Positions 24,362 through 32,662 are shown, counted from the stretch's first letter. The stretch is 35,675 nucleotides of DNA from Alkalibaculum sporogenes (GCF_009362815.1 NZ_WHNX01000026.1:1-35675); one strand, 5' to 3'. Notes: generated from the letters alone by a model not told the origin. Program-made: numbers and translations.

Positions 24362-25881
24362 TTCCCCTTTTTCTTTATATTAATACGCTCTTTTAAAATT
24401 GCTCTATCAATTTTACCATTTGCAGTTAGAGGTATATTTTCCAATACCTCAATGCTATTAGGAATCATATACCTAGGTAATCTTTTCTTTAAATTTGCAA
24501 TTACTTCTTTAGTACTTACTTCTCCAACATAGTAAAGCATAATTTTTTCATTTTCATTGTTATATATACAACAGGTGCTTTTTATACCGTCTATCATATT
24601 TACATTAACTTCAATTTCACCAAGTTCAATACGGTGACCCATGTGTTTAATTTGATAATCTTTACGACTAACAAAAACTAATTCTCCACTTTCATTATAT
24701 CTCCCTAAATCACCTGTTCGATAAATTAGCTCTGGATAGGACTTGTTCAGAGGATTCTGTACAAAAGATTCATTAGTTTTATCGAAGTCATTGTAGTATC
24801 CCAATGTAAGAGATGTTCCCCTGACACAAATTTCACCAAGCTCTCCTTTAACTGCTAACTTATTATCATTATCTAACAAAAGAATATCTGTATTCTTAAA
24901 TGGTCTACCAATAGGTATAGTTTCATCAAAACCAAATTCTCGTTCTACTTTATAATAGCAACACATGCCTGTTGCTTCAGTAGGTCCATATAAATTTATA
25001 AACTTAGCATTTGGCAATGTTTCTTTCCAGATTTGAAATTGTTTCATAGGAAATACTTCGCTGCCAAAAGCAATTGTATGTAAGTATTTTGGTATCAATT
25101 TATCAAACACTTTAAATGCAGATATCATAGTCAAGGCAGTTACTACCCAACACACAGTATTAATTTTATATTCATTTAAGAACTCAACTAATTTAAGAGG
25201 AAACATAAATAAACTCTTTGGTATAATATACGTTGTAGCCCCAAATTTCAATGATGAACATAGCTCTTTTAAGCATGCATCAAAATACAGAGGTACCTGG
25301 TTTCCAAAAACTGAATTTTCATTAATCTCTAATACATCTGTTAGATTTTCAATATAGTCAATAACTGATCGATGACATGCAACTACGCCTTTTGGAATAC
25401 CAGTTGATCCAGACGTAAATACAACATATATAGGATCAGTATCTATAGAGTTTTCACGAACCTTATGTAATACCACTTCGTCAATACTTGTTTGTATTAT
25501 ATCATCATATAAGTACACTGCTCCACTGTATTCAAAGGTTTTTACAATTTCAATAGACCTCTCGTCACAAATAATTGCTTTTGGTTTTAAATTCTTTAAT
25601 ATAAGTTCAATGCGAACAAGTGGCATTTCCTCATCTATAGGAACATAAAAGTTTGCACCGTATACTACCCCATAGAATGCTACAATTGTCTTTGGGTGCT
25701 TGCTCATAAAAACTACAACAGGTTCTTTATATATACCTTCCGTATTTAAAAATGTGCCAATTGACCTTGCTTGATTATAAACTTCTTGAAAACTAAACCC
25801 TATTTTATCATTAGCATAAGCAATTTTATTGGGAAACTGCTTTACAGTATGATCTAAATATTCTAAAATATTATTTTGCAT
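24358..25881 (-). CDS. Amino acid adenylation enzyme, DltA-like but without the D-Ala-selecting Cys
   Basis: 507 residues. Core motifs: FTSGSTGIPKG (ATP loop), YFDACLKE with D201 for the amino group, LYGPTEAT, YRTGDLGRY, and NGKIDR with the catalytic Lys490. This is the size and plan of DltA. DltA enzymes carry FCGEVLP, where the Cys favours D-alanine; here the same stretch is FGSEVFP, with Gly273, as in general NRPS-type enzymes. Lys205 lies in the substrate-facing segment and could meet an acidic side chain. I infer a substrate other than D-Ala, possibly D-Asp or D-Glu made by the adjacent racemase. GAGGAG precedes the ATG; it overlaps the carrier gene by 4 bp. Confidence 0.9.
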   Translation of the reverse strand: MQNNILEYLDHTVKQFPNKIAYANDKIGFSFQEVYNQARSIGTFLNTEGIYKEPVVVFMSKHPKTIVAFYGVVYGANFYVPIDEEMPLVRIELILKNLKPKAIICDERSIEIVKTFEYSGAVYLYDDIIQTSIDEVVLHKVRENSIDTDPIYVVFTSGSTGIPKGVVACHRSVIDYIENLTDVLEINENSVFGNQVPLYFDACLKELCSSLKFGATTYIIPKSLFMFPLKLVEFLNEYKINTVCWVVTALTMISAFKVFDKLIPKYLHTIAFGSEVFPMKQFQIWKETLPNAKFINLYGPTEATGMCCYYKVEREFGFDETIPIGRPFKNTDILLLDNDNKLAVKGELGEICVRGTSLTLGYYNDFDKTNESFVQNPLNKSYPELIYRTGDLGRYNESGELVFVSRKDYQIKHMGHRIELGEIEVNVNMIDGIKSTCCIYNNENEKIMLYYVGEVSTKEVIANLKKRLPRYMIPNSIEVLENIPLTANGKIDRAILKERINIKKKGK

Positions 25882-25891
25882 ATTTGTCTCC

Positions 25892-26608
25892 TCACTTTGT
25901 TATTAAGTCATTATATTGACTTTTCAATAATCCCTGACAAGACAGAATAGACGCTTTGGCAAGTACTTCCATAGCATCTACATAACCTGAACCAATAGTA
26001 TAATCTCTTTTTATTAGGGATAACTCCGTACATCCTAATACAATTACCTCTGAACCATTTTGCCTTAATTCTTTTGATACTACAGAAAACTTATTCATGT
26101 CCACAGGTTTTCCAGCCTTAACATTTCCATATATTAAATCTGTTACATACCCCTGTGTCTTCTTTTTAGGGATAATAGTATCAATACCAACACTTGCTAA
26201 TTCATTTTGAAAAAGTTTAGTAGCAATAGCTCCATCAGTAGCTGCAATACCAACTATCTTAACACCATTTTCTTTTAAGAGGGAAGCTGTTTCTTTCACT
26301 ATATGAATAATAGGTACATTAATGAAATTAGCCAACTCTTTATGAAAACAATGGGCTGTTATACATGGGATAGCAATGGCACTTACTCCTTGTTTTTCAA
26401 GTTGATTTCCTATCCGAATCATAGGAGTAATTGGATTTTCTTTTGATTTTTCTAGTATAAAATTTGTCCGATCAGGAATAGAAGGACAATTATGTATAAT
26501 CATTTCTAAATGTTCACTATCACAATTTGCATCTGTCATTTTAATTATGAGTTCTAAAAAGTATGCTGTTGCCATGGGCCCTAATCCACCAATAACACCT
26601 AGTATCAT
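25892..26608 (-). CDS. Aspartate/glutamate racemase family protein
   Basis: 238 residues. N-terminal GVIGGLGPMAT, first catalytic Cys82 in IPCITAH, second Cys193 in LGCTEL: the two-Cys, cofactor-independent racemase set is complete. The usual PCNTAH reads PCITAH, so Asn is replaced by Ile next to the active site, which might change substrate choice. It lies 10 bp before the adenylation gene, so its product is the likely source of a D-amino acid for that enzyme. Aspartate is the commonest substrate for this branch, but glutamate or others cannot be excluded. Confidence 0.9.
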   Translation of the reverse strand: MILGVIGGLGPMATAYFLELIIKMTDANCDSEHLEMIIHNCPSIPDRTNFILEKSKENPITPMIRIGNQLEKQGVSAIAIPCITAHCFHKELANFINVPIIHIVKETASLLKENGVKIVGIAATDGAIATKLFQNELASVGIDTIIPKKKTQGYVTDLIYGNVKAGKPVDMNKFSVVSKELRQNGSEVIVLGCTELSLIKRDYTIGSGYVDAMEVLAKASILSCQGLLKSQYNDLITK

Positions 26609-26641
26609 CTTATATTCATCTCTTTTCTGCAGTAATTATTC

Positions 26642-27853
26642 CTAATTTTGTGGTGTTGCAGGATATTTAGACTTGTCCCAAACATGGGAATTTTTATTTT
26701 TCTTTGAATACTTTTCTATTTCAGCATCAGTTAACATAAAGAATTCACCACCAGCTCTTCTTGGTGTTGCATCAAAATGATACCAACCATCACCTAAATT
26801 AATTAAGTTCCAATAATGTCCTCCTCCTGTTTTAACTATAGGTTGGTTCTCAATACCGGCCCTTGTCAATAATTCTTGTGCTGTTGCGTAATACACGTAA
26901 CAATCCCCACTACGTTGTTTTATACCATGGTAAGCTGCTTTTACCCAATCTGTACTATTCGCATAACTAACATATTTAATCTGATTTTTTGTCCATTTAT
27001 AGATTGCTTTTGCTTTTTCCTTTTGAGACATATTATCGTTAATGATTGATTCTAGAACCTTATCTGATAATATATTTAAGTCTGCTATATCAACATAGCC
27101 CTTTGGTTTTTCTTTAACCTTAAAAGTCACCGTTTCCTCAGTCTTATTACCAGAAGAATCCGTCGCTGTATATGTTACTTCATAAGAACCAACTTTTTTC
27201 AGGTTTACATTACCACTATCTACTACTAAATCTACATTTTCATCTCTATTGTCTGTAACTGTAATATTATTTCTATAAGAAACTTTATCGCCTATGTAAA
27301 TGGTTTTATTACTAGCCCCTTTTATTGTTGGTGGTTCAATATCTTCCTTTACATTGAGTTGTCCTTTTAATTCCGTCAAGTTTTGACTAGTATCTTCCAA
27401 TATAATTATTACTTCCTGTGTTCCAACTTTATCGAAATCAGGTTGTTGTTTATAATAGACATCAACATCAGTTTCATCTATAATATTTTCTACAAATTCA
27501 CTAGCTGAAATTTCTTCATCATTCCATATTTCTTGATTTACTATATCTGCAACCGGATGAATCGTATCAATAATTTCAAGGTTTGATGAATATACTCTTT
27601 TCTCTATTTGTATCTCTATTTCATAAACTCCAGGTTCCCAACTTTGTACATTAGATACATCTGTTTTAAACTCACCTATATGTTTTTCATTTTTTATAAA
27701 TTGAGAAGTTTCTAGTGTCTTTGTTCCTGCTTCAATGCTTACAACTTTGTACAACTTATTTAAAGAGAAAATAATTAAGATAGCTATTAATATAATAACT
27801 GCAAGAACAATAACAATTAATACTCTTTTATTTTTCCGATCCACTCTAAGCAT
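26642..27853 (-). CDS. Membrane-anchored transglutaminase-like protein with Ig-like domain
   Basis: 403 residues. Short basic N terminus, membrane helix about 10-31, a beta region, an Ig-like DUF5011/HYR-type domain about 172-247 (PPTIKGASNKTIYIGD to SYEVTYTATDSSGNKTEE), then a transglutaminase-fold domain about 275-375. The papain-like triad is present: Cys318 in RSGDCYVYY, His346 in GGHYWNL, Asp361 in HFDATPR. It acts outside the cell, as a protease, amidase or cross-linking enzyme. It is first in the operon, with the promoter at 27933-27961. The ribosome binding site is poor (AAGGGG is 14 nt away), so the start is less sure than for its neighbours. Confidence 0.87.
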   Translation of the reverse strand: MLRVDRKNKRVLIVIVLAVIILIAILIIFSLNKLYKVVSIEAGTKTLETSQFIKNEKHIGEFKTDVSNVQSWEPGVYEIEIQIEKRVYSSNLEIIDTIHPVADIVNQEIWNDEEISASEFVENIIDETDVDVYYKQQPDFDKVGTQEVIIILEDTSQNLTELKGQLNVKEDIEPPTIKGASNKTIYIGDKVSYRNNITVTDNRDENVDLVVDSGNVNLKKVGSYEVTYTATDSSGNKTEETVTFKVKEKPKGYVDIADLNILSDKVLESIINDNMSQKEKAKAIYKWTKNQIKYVSYANSTDWVKAAYHGIKQRSGDCYVYYATAQELLTRAGIENQPIVKTGGGHYWNLINLGDGWYHFDATPRRAGGEFFMLTDAEIEKYSKKNKNSHVWDKSKYPATPQN

Positions 27854-27932
27854 ATCTCAAATCATCCCCTTTCGCACATATATCTGCTAACACAGCTCAA
27901 TTAACTACCATATTTTTCACATTTACTATCAT

Positions 27933-27961
27933 ATTCTAATATACAATACAGTGATTGTCAA
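27933..27961 (-). promoter_or_regulatory. Sigma-A promoter of the dlt-like operon
   Basis: Minus strand: -35 TTGACA (27956-27961), 17-bp spacer, -10 TAGAAT (27933-27938). It lies 80 bp upstream of the transglutaminase start and fits one transcript for all seven genes down to 20849. Confidence 0.8.
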
Positions 27962-28026
27962 TTGAAAAGCAATGTCTCATTACTCCTTTTAAACCCTTGT
28001 TATTCAAGCTTATATTAACTTTTATA

Positions 28027-28073
28027 TAAAAAATCCTCTTAGATTAAATATCTTATACTCAATCTAAGAGGAT
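28027..28073 (-). terminator. Terminator after the UroD-like gene pair
   Basis: ATCCTCTTAGATT (28033-28045) and AATCTAAGAGGAT (28061-28073) form a perfect 13-bp stem. On the minus strand it is followed by TTTTTTATAT. It ends the transcript of 29389-28083 and separates it from the dlt-like promoter. Confidence 0.9.
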
Positions 28074-28082
28074 GCTATAATA

Positions 28083-28229
28083 TTAGTACATTAAACCCAT
28101 AATAAATGCAAATAATTGATCTTCAACAGCATGAAGTGGCACTTTAACTATATTTTCTTCATCTGCTTTATAACCCTCAGCTGGTTTACCGTCTTCCCAA
28201 TACTTAAGTAACTCGCTTTTGATTTCCAT
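28083..28229 (-). CDS. Small 48-residue protein downstream of the UroD-like gene
   Basis: Reads MEIKSELLKYWEDGKPAEGY and continues through an acidic middle to a hydrophobic end (AFIMGLMY). AGGAGG (28237-28242) overlaps the upstream stop codon; three ATGs in a row follow, and the third is 7 nt away, the best spacing. A strong ribosome binding site, tight coupling and a terminator right after all support a real gene. No family is recognised. It may be a companion or assembly partner of the UroD-like protein. Confidence 0.72.
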   Translation of the reverse strand: MEIKSELLKYWEDGKPAEGYKADEENIVKVPLHAVEDQLFAFIMGLMY

Positions 28230-28240
28230 CATCATACCTC

Positions 28241-29389
28241 CTATTTGTATACGCCATATTCGTGAACAAACTCACTTACAGCGATTAAATTTTCTGGCTT
28301 TGCATCAGATAAATCAAGAATAGATTTGTCCATACAAAATAAGTACCCACCACCTGGAGCAGCTTTATCCACTATTTCTTTTGCTTTATCAATACACTCT
28401 TGTTTTGTATTCAATCTCAACATCGTAATAGGATAGTTCCCCATAATACAAAGTTTATGACCAATTTTTTGTTTCACGACACCTAAATCATCATCTTCAA
28501 AATAAGCAATAACACCTGTTGGTAACTCTTGTAAATATTCGTAGTATCTAGACCAATCTTTTTCGAAGAAAATTTGAATAGTGTATCCATCAGCTACTAA
28601 ATCACAAATAAGTTTTTTAAACGTCGGCCAGTACAATTTTTCAAAATCTTTCGTTCTCATATACGATGGCATATGTAGAGGCATAAATATAAAAGGTATA
28701 GTCCCTGGATTAGGATTCAATATTTTAGCTAATTTATACATTAATGGTAGTGTAGCTTCAGTTGCTGCCAATAATCTTCCTTGATCTCTTCTAACGTCTT
28801 TAGAAATACCTGTGAAACCTCTTAATAAATCTGCCACAAAATCAAATGGCGCTTCTATTGCCCCACGACGTATATTAATAATTTCATGTTTTTTTTCTAC
28901 AGCTGCCATTCCTGATAGATATTGACTTTTCATTTGATTTTCAGCAATCATAGCTCTCAAAATATTCAAGTTGCCTTCCATACCGTCTTTTACTAGTGCC
29001 GGATAGAGTCTAGGAAGAACTGTATCTACGATACATTTAAATGGATCTGCAATATACTTATCATATTCATCAACTTCTAAACCTGCTACCTCTGGATGTT
29101 GTACGAAATCATCTATTTCTCTTGGAACGTATGCCCTAGAGCTATTTGTTTTATAAATTAAAGGAAATCTAGGCATATTGCCACCAGCATCACAGTAAAT
29201 ATCTGTATACATTTTATCGGTAGCTTTTACAATCATTTCTGGATCCCATAATGCTGTCTTCAAGTCATACCCCGCGTATTCTATCGCATAAGATGGTTCT
29301 GCTTTACTAATAACTGGAACTCTTTCCGGTTGTTCACACATGATAGCTTTTTTAATCATTTCTTTACGTTGTTCTGCAGTTAATTTCAT
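28241..29389 (-). CDS. Uroporphyrinogen decarboxylase (UroD) family protein
   Basis: 382 residues with the family N terminus (LTAEQRKEMIKKAIMCEQPERVPV) and the late GNYPITMLRL and APGGGYLF blocks of the UroD/corrinoid methyltransferase fold. It is not true HemE: no haem genes are nearby and the early family motifs of HemE are absent. I also do not see the clear His-x-Cys...Cys zinc set of MtaA-type methyltransferases, so methyl transfer is only a possibility. Leader of about 100 nt, a consensus promoter, GGAGG before the ATG. It shares control with the divergent TetR gene. Substrate unknown. Confidence 0.85.
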   Translation of the reverse strand: MKLTAEQRKEMIKKAIMCEQPERVPVISKAEPSYAIEYAGYDLKTALWDPEMIVKATDKMYTDIYCDAGGNMPRFPLIYKTNSSRAYVPREIDDFVQHPEVAGLEVDEYDKYIADPFKCIVDTVLPRLYPALVKDGMEGNLNILRAMIAENQMKSQYLSGMAAVEKKHEIINIRRGAIEAPFDFVADLLRGFTGISKDVRRDQGRLLAATEATLPLMYKLAKILNPNPGTIPFIFMPLHMPSYMRTKDFEKLYWPTFKKLICDLVADGYTIQIFFEKDWSRYYEYLQELPTGVIAYFEDDDLGVVKQKIGHKLCIMGNYPITMLRLNTKQECIDKAKEIVDKAAPGGGYLFCMDKSILDLSDAKPENLIAVSEFVHEYGVYK

Positions 29390-29493
29390 TTTTTCCTCCT
29401 TTAGAAGTTTTAATTTGATTAATATAAATATATTTCTATGGCATTAATCAACACTTACTATATATTATAAATCATATTGAATTTAATAATTTA

Positions 29494-29523
29494 ATTATAA
29501 TGATAGAGCTATACGCTTGTCAA
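29494..29523 (-). promoter_or_regulatory. Full-consensus sigma-A promoter for the UroD-like gene
   Basis: Minus strand: -35 TTGACA (29518-29523), 18-bp spacer, -10 TATAAT (29494-29499). Twelve of twelve consensus bases make it the strongest promoter seen in the window, which suggests the gene must be held off by a repressor. Confidence 0.88.
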
Positions 29524-29589
29524 TAACTTTTTGATTTTAATTTTTATAATCAGTATTTGTAAGCAATAACCGACAATAATCAGACATAT

Positions 29590-29618
29590 ATATAGATTAT
29601 TTATAAAATAATCTATAT
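29590..29618. promoter_or_regulatory. Perfect 29-bp palindrome, probable TetR operator
   Basis: Arms ATATAGATTATTT (29590-29602) and AAATAATCTATAT (29606-29618) are exact inverted repeats around ATA. It lies between the divergent UroD-like and TetR genes, 43 bp upstream of the tetR -35 and 67 bp upstream of the UroD -35. AT richness makes some palindromes likely by chance, but 13 perfect arm positions are not. Apart from this and the promoters, the 334-bp gap 29390-29723 holds nothing I can name. Confidence 0.65.
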
Positions 29619-29660
29619 TGGCATAATTGATTCAGTATTTTTCTTCCTGTAATATATATA

Positions 29661-29690
29661 TTGTCCTCATTCTTTTAATTATGTTATTAT
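29661..29690 (+). promoter_or_regulatory. Promoter of the TetR gene
   Basis: -35 TTGTCC (29661-29666), 18-bp spacer, -10 TATTAT (29685-29690), 33 bp before the ATG. The -10 is good and the -35 weak, fitting a low-level regulator gene. Confidence 0.55.
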
Positions 29691-29723
29691 GTAATTGATT
29701 AGATTAAGAAAGTAGGATATATA

Positions 29724-30371
29724 ATGTATATAAAAGGACAAAATAAAAAAGAAGAAATTTACTTAAATGCAAAACAACTCTTATACGAACTAGGATATAC
29801 GAATACAACTATAAAGTTAATAGCTGAAGTTAGCGATTCTCCTGTTAGCTTGGTTCACTATTATTTCAAGAAAAAAGATGAAATAATCCGAGCTGTTTAT
29901 TATGATTTTCTTAATAATATTCATTTCTTTTTACATATAAAAAATCCACATATTTTTAAGAATTATATTTTATCTCATGCTGTAACATCAAGAATATTCT
30001 ACGATATAATTCTTAATAATGAGCGGAATCGTAGAGTTTACCATGAAGTTCTATTAAATAAGTCGAATTATAGTATCATGAATAAATATACAAGTAAGAT
30101 TTACAAAAATTATATTAAAGACAATGACTTAATTATTTCAGATGAATTATTTGAAATGTATTCAGTTATGGACTTTGGAGCTAGGAGAGAATTTTTTATA
30201 AACTACTTTGAAGGTAACATAGATATTTCAGTACAAGAAATTGTATCAGCATTAAACGGGCTACTACCTAGACTATATAAATTGAACCAACATTTTGTAG
30301 ATAGTCTAATGATGGATTCACTATCTATTTATAACTCTTTGGATTATAGTGAAATAAAATTTCTACTTTAA
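29724..30371 (+). CDS. TetR/AcrR family transcriptional regulator
   Basis: 215 residues. The N-terminal helix-turn-helix domain (about 8-55) has ILNAKQLL-type first helix (YLNAKQLLYELGYTNTTI), then IAEVSDSPVSLVHYYFKKKDEII, the TetR pattern with YYFKKKD. The C-terminal ligand domain (about 60-215) is helical and unlike any I know. It is divergent from the UroD-like gene and convergent with the flavin oxidoreductase, so it probably controls one or both in answer to a small molecule. Autoregulation through the 29590 palindrome is likely. Confidence 0.9.
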   Translation: MYIKGQNKKEEIYLNAKQLLYELGYTNTTIKLIAEVSDSPVSLVHYYFKKKDEIIRAVYYDFLNNIHFFLHIKNPHIFKNYILSHAVTSRIFYDIILNNERNRRVYHEVLLNKSNYSIMNKYTSKIYKNYIKDNDLIISDELFEMYSVMDFGARREFFINYFEGNIDISVQEIVSALNGLLPRLYKLNQHFVDSLMMDSLSIYNSLDYSEIKFLL

Positions 30372-30400
30372 TTAATTCACTAAATAAGAAATAACTTATC

Positions 30401-30442
30401 AAAAATACAAGAGACTAAAAAAACTACGTCTCTTGTATTTTT
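30401..30442. terminator. Bidirectional terminator between tetR and the oxidoreductase
   Basis: AAAAATACAAGAGAC (30401-30415) and GTCTCTTGTATTTTT (30428-30442) form a perfect 15-bp stem with A and T runs at both ends. It serves the convergent genes ending at 30371 and 30452. Confidence 0.93.
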
Positions 30443-30451
30443 TGTTAGCCT

Positions 30452-32362
30452 TTAAATATCAAGGGCTGCATTGTAACCACTACTAGTTGCTGTATATAGA
30501 GTTCCTCTGTTTGTTTTACAGTCTCCTATGAGCACAACATCATCTATTAACTTTGCAAATTTACTGGCAATTTCAGACTTTGGTTGTACTCCAAGTGAGA
30601 TAATAAGATTTTCAAATCCAATTATCTTCTCTCCATCACGTCCTGAAATAATTACTGACTTTTCTTCTGCTTTTAAAAGTTTATGCTCAGTTAATACTTG
30701 GACATTTTCTTTTTCTAGGAGCTGTAGTAGAGCAGTCATTGGAACTGGCGATGCTTCTATCATCTTATCTCTATCTACCATCTCTATAATAGTTACTTTC
30801 TTACCTTTTCTAGCAAGGTTTAGTGCAGTTTCGCAACCGGTGAGTCCCCCACCTGCTATCACAATATTATTTCCAAGTTGAATTGCGCCTGATTCAACAT
30901 CCCCTACCCAAAATACATTTTCTCCATCTAGACCTGGAATAGGTGGTATATTAGCATCTGCACCAACTGCAACAATTAGAGCGTCTGGTGTTTCAGCAAC
31001 TATCTTTTCAGGCGTTGCCTCCGTAGCCAAATGAATTCGAATATTAGGGTGCCTACAAGTCATTCGAATTGCCCAATTTAAATAGCTCTTTAGATCGGCT
31101 TTAAAATCAGGAGTAACTGCCATATTCAACATCCCACCAAGTTTTTCACTTCTCTCAAATATAGTTACTTCATGTCCTCTATCTGCAGCTGTTCTAGCAG
31201 CCTCCATTCCAGCAGGACCACCGCCTATGACAACTACTTTTTTCTTTATATTAGCTATCATTGGTTCATATTTCAATTCTAACTCTCTACCTGCTTTTGG
31301 ATTAACTGCACATGCAACTCTTATTCCATTCATACCATGAGTTCTATTTAGACATAGAACACATCTTATACAAGGTCTAACCTCATCTTCTCTTCCGGTT
31401 CTAGCTTTATTAACAGAATTAGGATCTGCTATTACTGTACGAATCATTGAGCATATATCAGCCTCTCCTTTTTCAATGATTTCTGCTGCTAAATCAATAT
31501 CTATAGAACCTACCGTCGTAACTGGTACTTTAATACTTGATTTTTTAACTGCAGCTGCAAAATGTGCATTGTAACCACGTTCATAATATGTAGGTTGTGT
31601 TACAAAAGGAACCATTTCATCTAATAGCAGCATACCTGCTGACACGTGAACTAAATCAATTTTATCTTCTATTATCTTAATAAACTCAATAGTCTCATCT
31701 AGTTCAATTCCACCTGGTATAAGTTCTGAAGCACTAAGTCTAAATTCAATTGCAAGTTTATTACCTACTCTTTCTCTTATAGCATCAAGCAATTCACAGG
31801 CAAACCTTGCTCTATTCTCTAAACTGCCTCCATACTTATCTTTTCTATGATTAAATAAAGGTGAGAAGAAATTACTAATTAGTATTCCATGACCTCCATG
31901 AAGTAGTATCATATCCATTCCTGCACTATATGCTCGCTGCGCCCCATCTGCAAATAATTTAATCCAATTATTTATTTCATCTTGTGTCATAATATCAATA
32001 GGCGATTGCCCTTCCGGCATATCATGTCCAAAAGCAAATCCCGCAAGTTCAATTGACGCTTTAGCTCCATACCTGTGAACTGTATCAGCAAGAACGCAAA
32101 GACCAGGTATTACTCTATCATCACCCATATTTACACAAAACCCTGATTGTCCAGGTATTGGCGGCGTTACCATAGAAATTCCAACAGTAACAATACCAGC
32201 TCCACCTTTCGCAAGTTCCCTTGTCCATTCAATAAGTTCGTTAGTTATTAATCCATCTGGAGACGCCAATCTTGGCGCTGCTGGTGCCGTTTCAATACGA
32301 TTTTTAACAAGCATATTACCAATTTTGATTGGTTCAAAGATTTTTTGATACTTTTTATTCAT
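30452..32362 (-). CDS. Fe-S flavin oxidoreductase, 2-enoate reductase / old yellow enzyme family
   Basis: 636 residues. An FMN-binding old-yellow-enzyme barrel (about 5-330) has the HGGHG...SPLFNHRKDKYGGS motif. A [4Fe-4S] cluster is set by C331, C334, C337 and C351 (CIRCVLC then ACAVNP). The C-terminal part has an FAD Rossmann fold (VIGGGPAGMEAA near 380) and an NAD(P)H fold (IAGGGLTGCETAL near 500). This is the plan of 2-enoate reductase, 2,4-dienoyl-CoA reductase and BaiCD/BaiH-type bile acid enzymes: NAD(P)H-driven reduction of an activated C=C bond. Which substrate applies cannot be read. GGAGGAA precedes the ATG. Context with a TetR and a UroD-fold enzyme suggests inducible breakdown of a small organic compound. 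Confidence 0.92.
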   Translation of the reverse strand: MNKKYQKIFEPIKIGNMLVKNRIETAPAAPRLASPDGLITNELIEWTRELAKGGAGIVTVGISMVTPPIPGQSGFCVNMGDDRVIPGLCVLADTVHRYGAKASIELAGFAFGHDMPEGQSPIDIMTQDEINNWIKLFADGAQRAYSAGMDMILLHGGHGILISNFFSPLFNHRKDKYGGSLENRARFACELLDAIRERVGNKLAIEFRLSASELIPGGIELDETIEFIKIIEDKIDLVHVSAGMLLLDEMVPFVTQPTYYERGYNAHFAAAVKKSSIKVPVTTVGSIDIDLAAEIIEKGEADICSMIRTVIADPNSVNKARTGREDEVRPCIRCVLCLNRTHGMNGIRVACAVNPKAGRELELKYEPMIANIKKKVVVIGGGPAGMEAARTAADRGHEVTIFERSEKLGGMLNMAVTPDFKADLKSYLNWAIRMTCRHPNIRIHLATEATPEKIVAETPDALIVAVGADANIPPIPGLDGENVFWVGDVESGAIQLGNNIVIAGGGLTGCETALNLARKGKKVTIIEMVDRDKMIEASPVPMTALLQLLEKENVQVLTEHKLLKAEEKSVIISGRDGEKIIGFENLIISLGVQPKSEIASKFAKLIDDVVLIGDCKTNRGTLYTATSSGYNAALDI

Positions 32363-32607
32363 TTTAATTCCTCCAAATAATTTATTGTAATACTATGACT
32401 ATTGTATAGTTAATTTAATTATACTTTATTTTATTGCCATTTTCTTTATTTTATTGTATTTTTATTTATTTTTATTATATCTATATAGCTGGATTAATGA
32501 CTGTCCATTTTTGTTTTATATCAGTAATCTCAGTATCTATCTAAATATACTATAATACAAGAACACGTCTTCAACGCATTTCAAGAAATAGGAATTTTAA
32601 ATCTCAG

Positions 32608-32630
32608 TATTGTAGTCAACCGCTACAATA
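32608..32630. other. Extra stem-loop in the gap upstream of the oxidoreductase
   Basis: TATTGTAG (32608-32615) pairs with CTACAATA (32623-32630), five bases from the terminator at 32636. The 350-bp gap 32363-32712 holds this, that terminator and the oxidoreductase leader; a TATAAT on the minus strand near 32420 has no matching -35. No coding sequence is seen in the gap. Confidence 0.45.
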
Positions 32631-32635
32631 TTAAA

Positions 32636-32662
32636 AAAACTCGTATAAATAATACGAGTTTT
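32636..32662 (-). terminator. Terminator after the DUF5673-like remnant and amidotransferase
   Basis: AAAACTCGTAT (32636-32646), loop AAATA, ATACGAGTTTT (32652-32662). The minus strand continues in a run of seven T. It ends the transcript coming from 33593. Confidence 0.9.

Noticed and set aside
24358-25881. Calling the adenylation enzyme DltA (D-alanine ligase)
   Set aside because: The plan fits, but the D-Ala-selecting Cys is Gly and the operon carries an Asp/Glu-type racemase, so the substrate is left open.
28241-29389. HemE (uroporphyrinogen decarboxylase in haem synthesis)
   Set aside because: Only the family fold is shared; no haem genes nearby and catabolic-type context with TetR.
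29389-29487. Riboswitch in the roughly 100-nt leader of the UroD-like gene
   Set aside because: AT-rich with no conserved riboswitch core and no terminator or anti-terminator pair seen.
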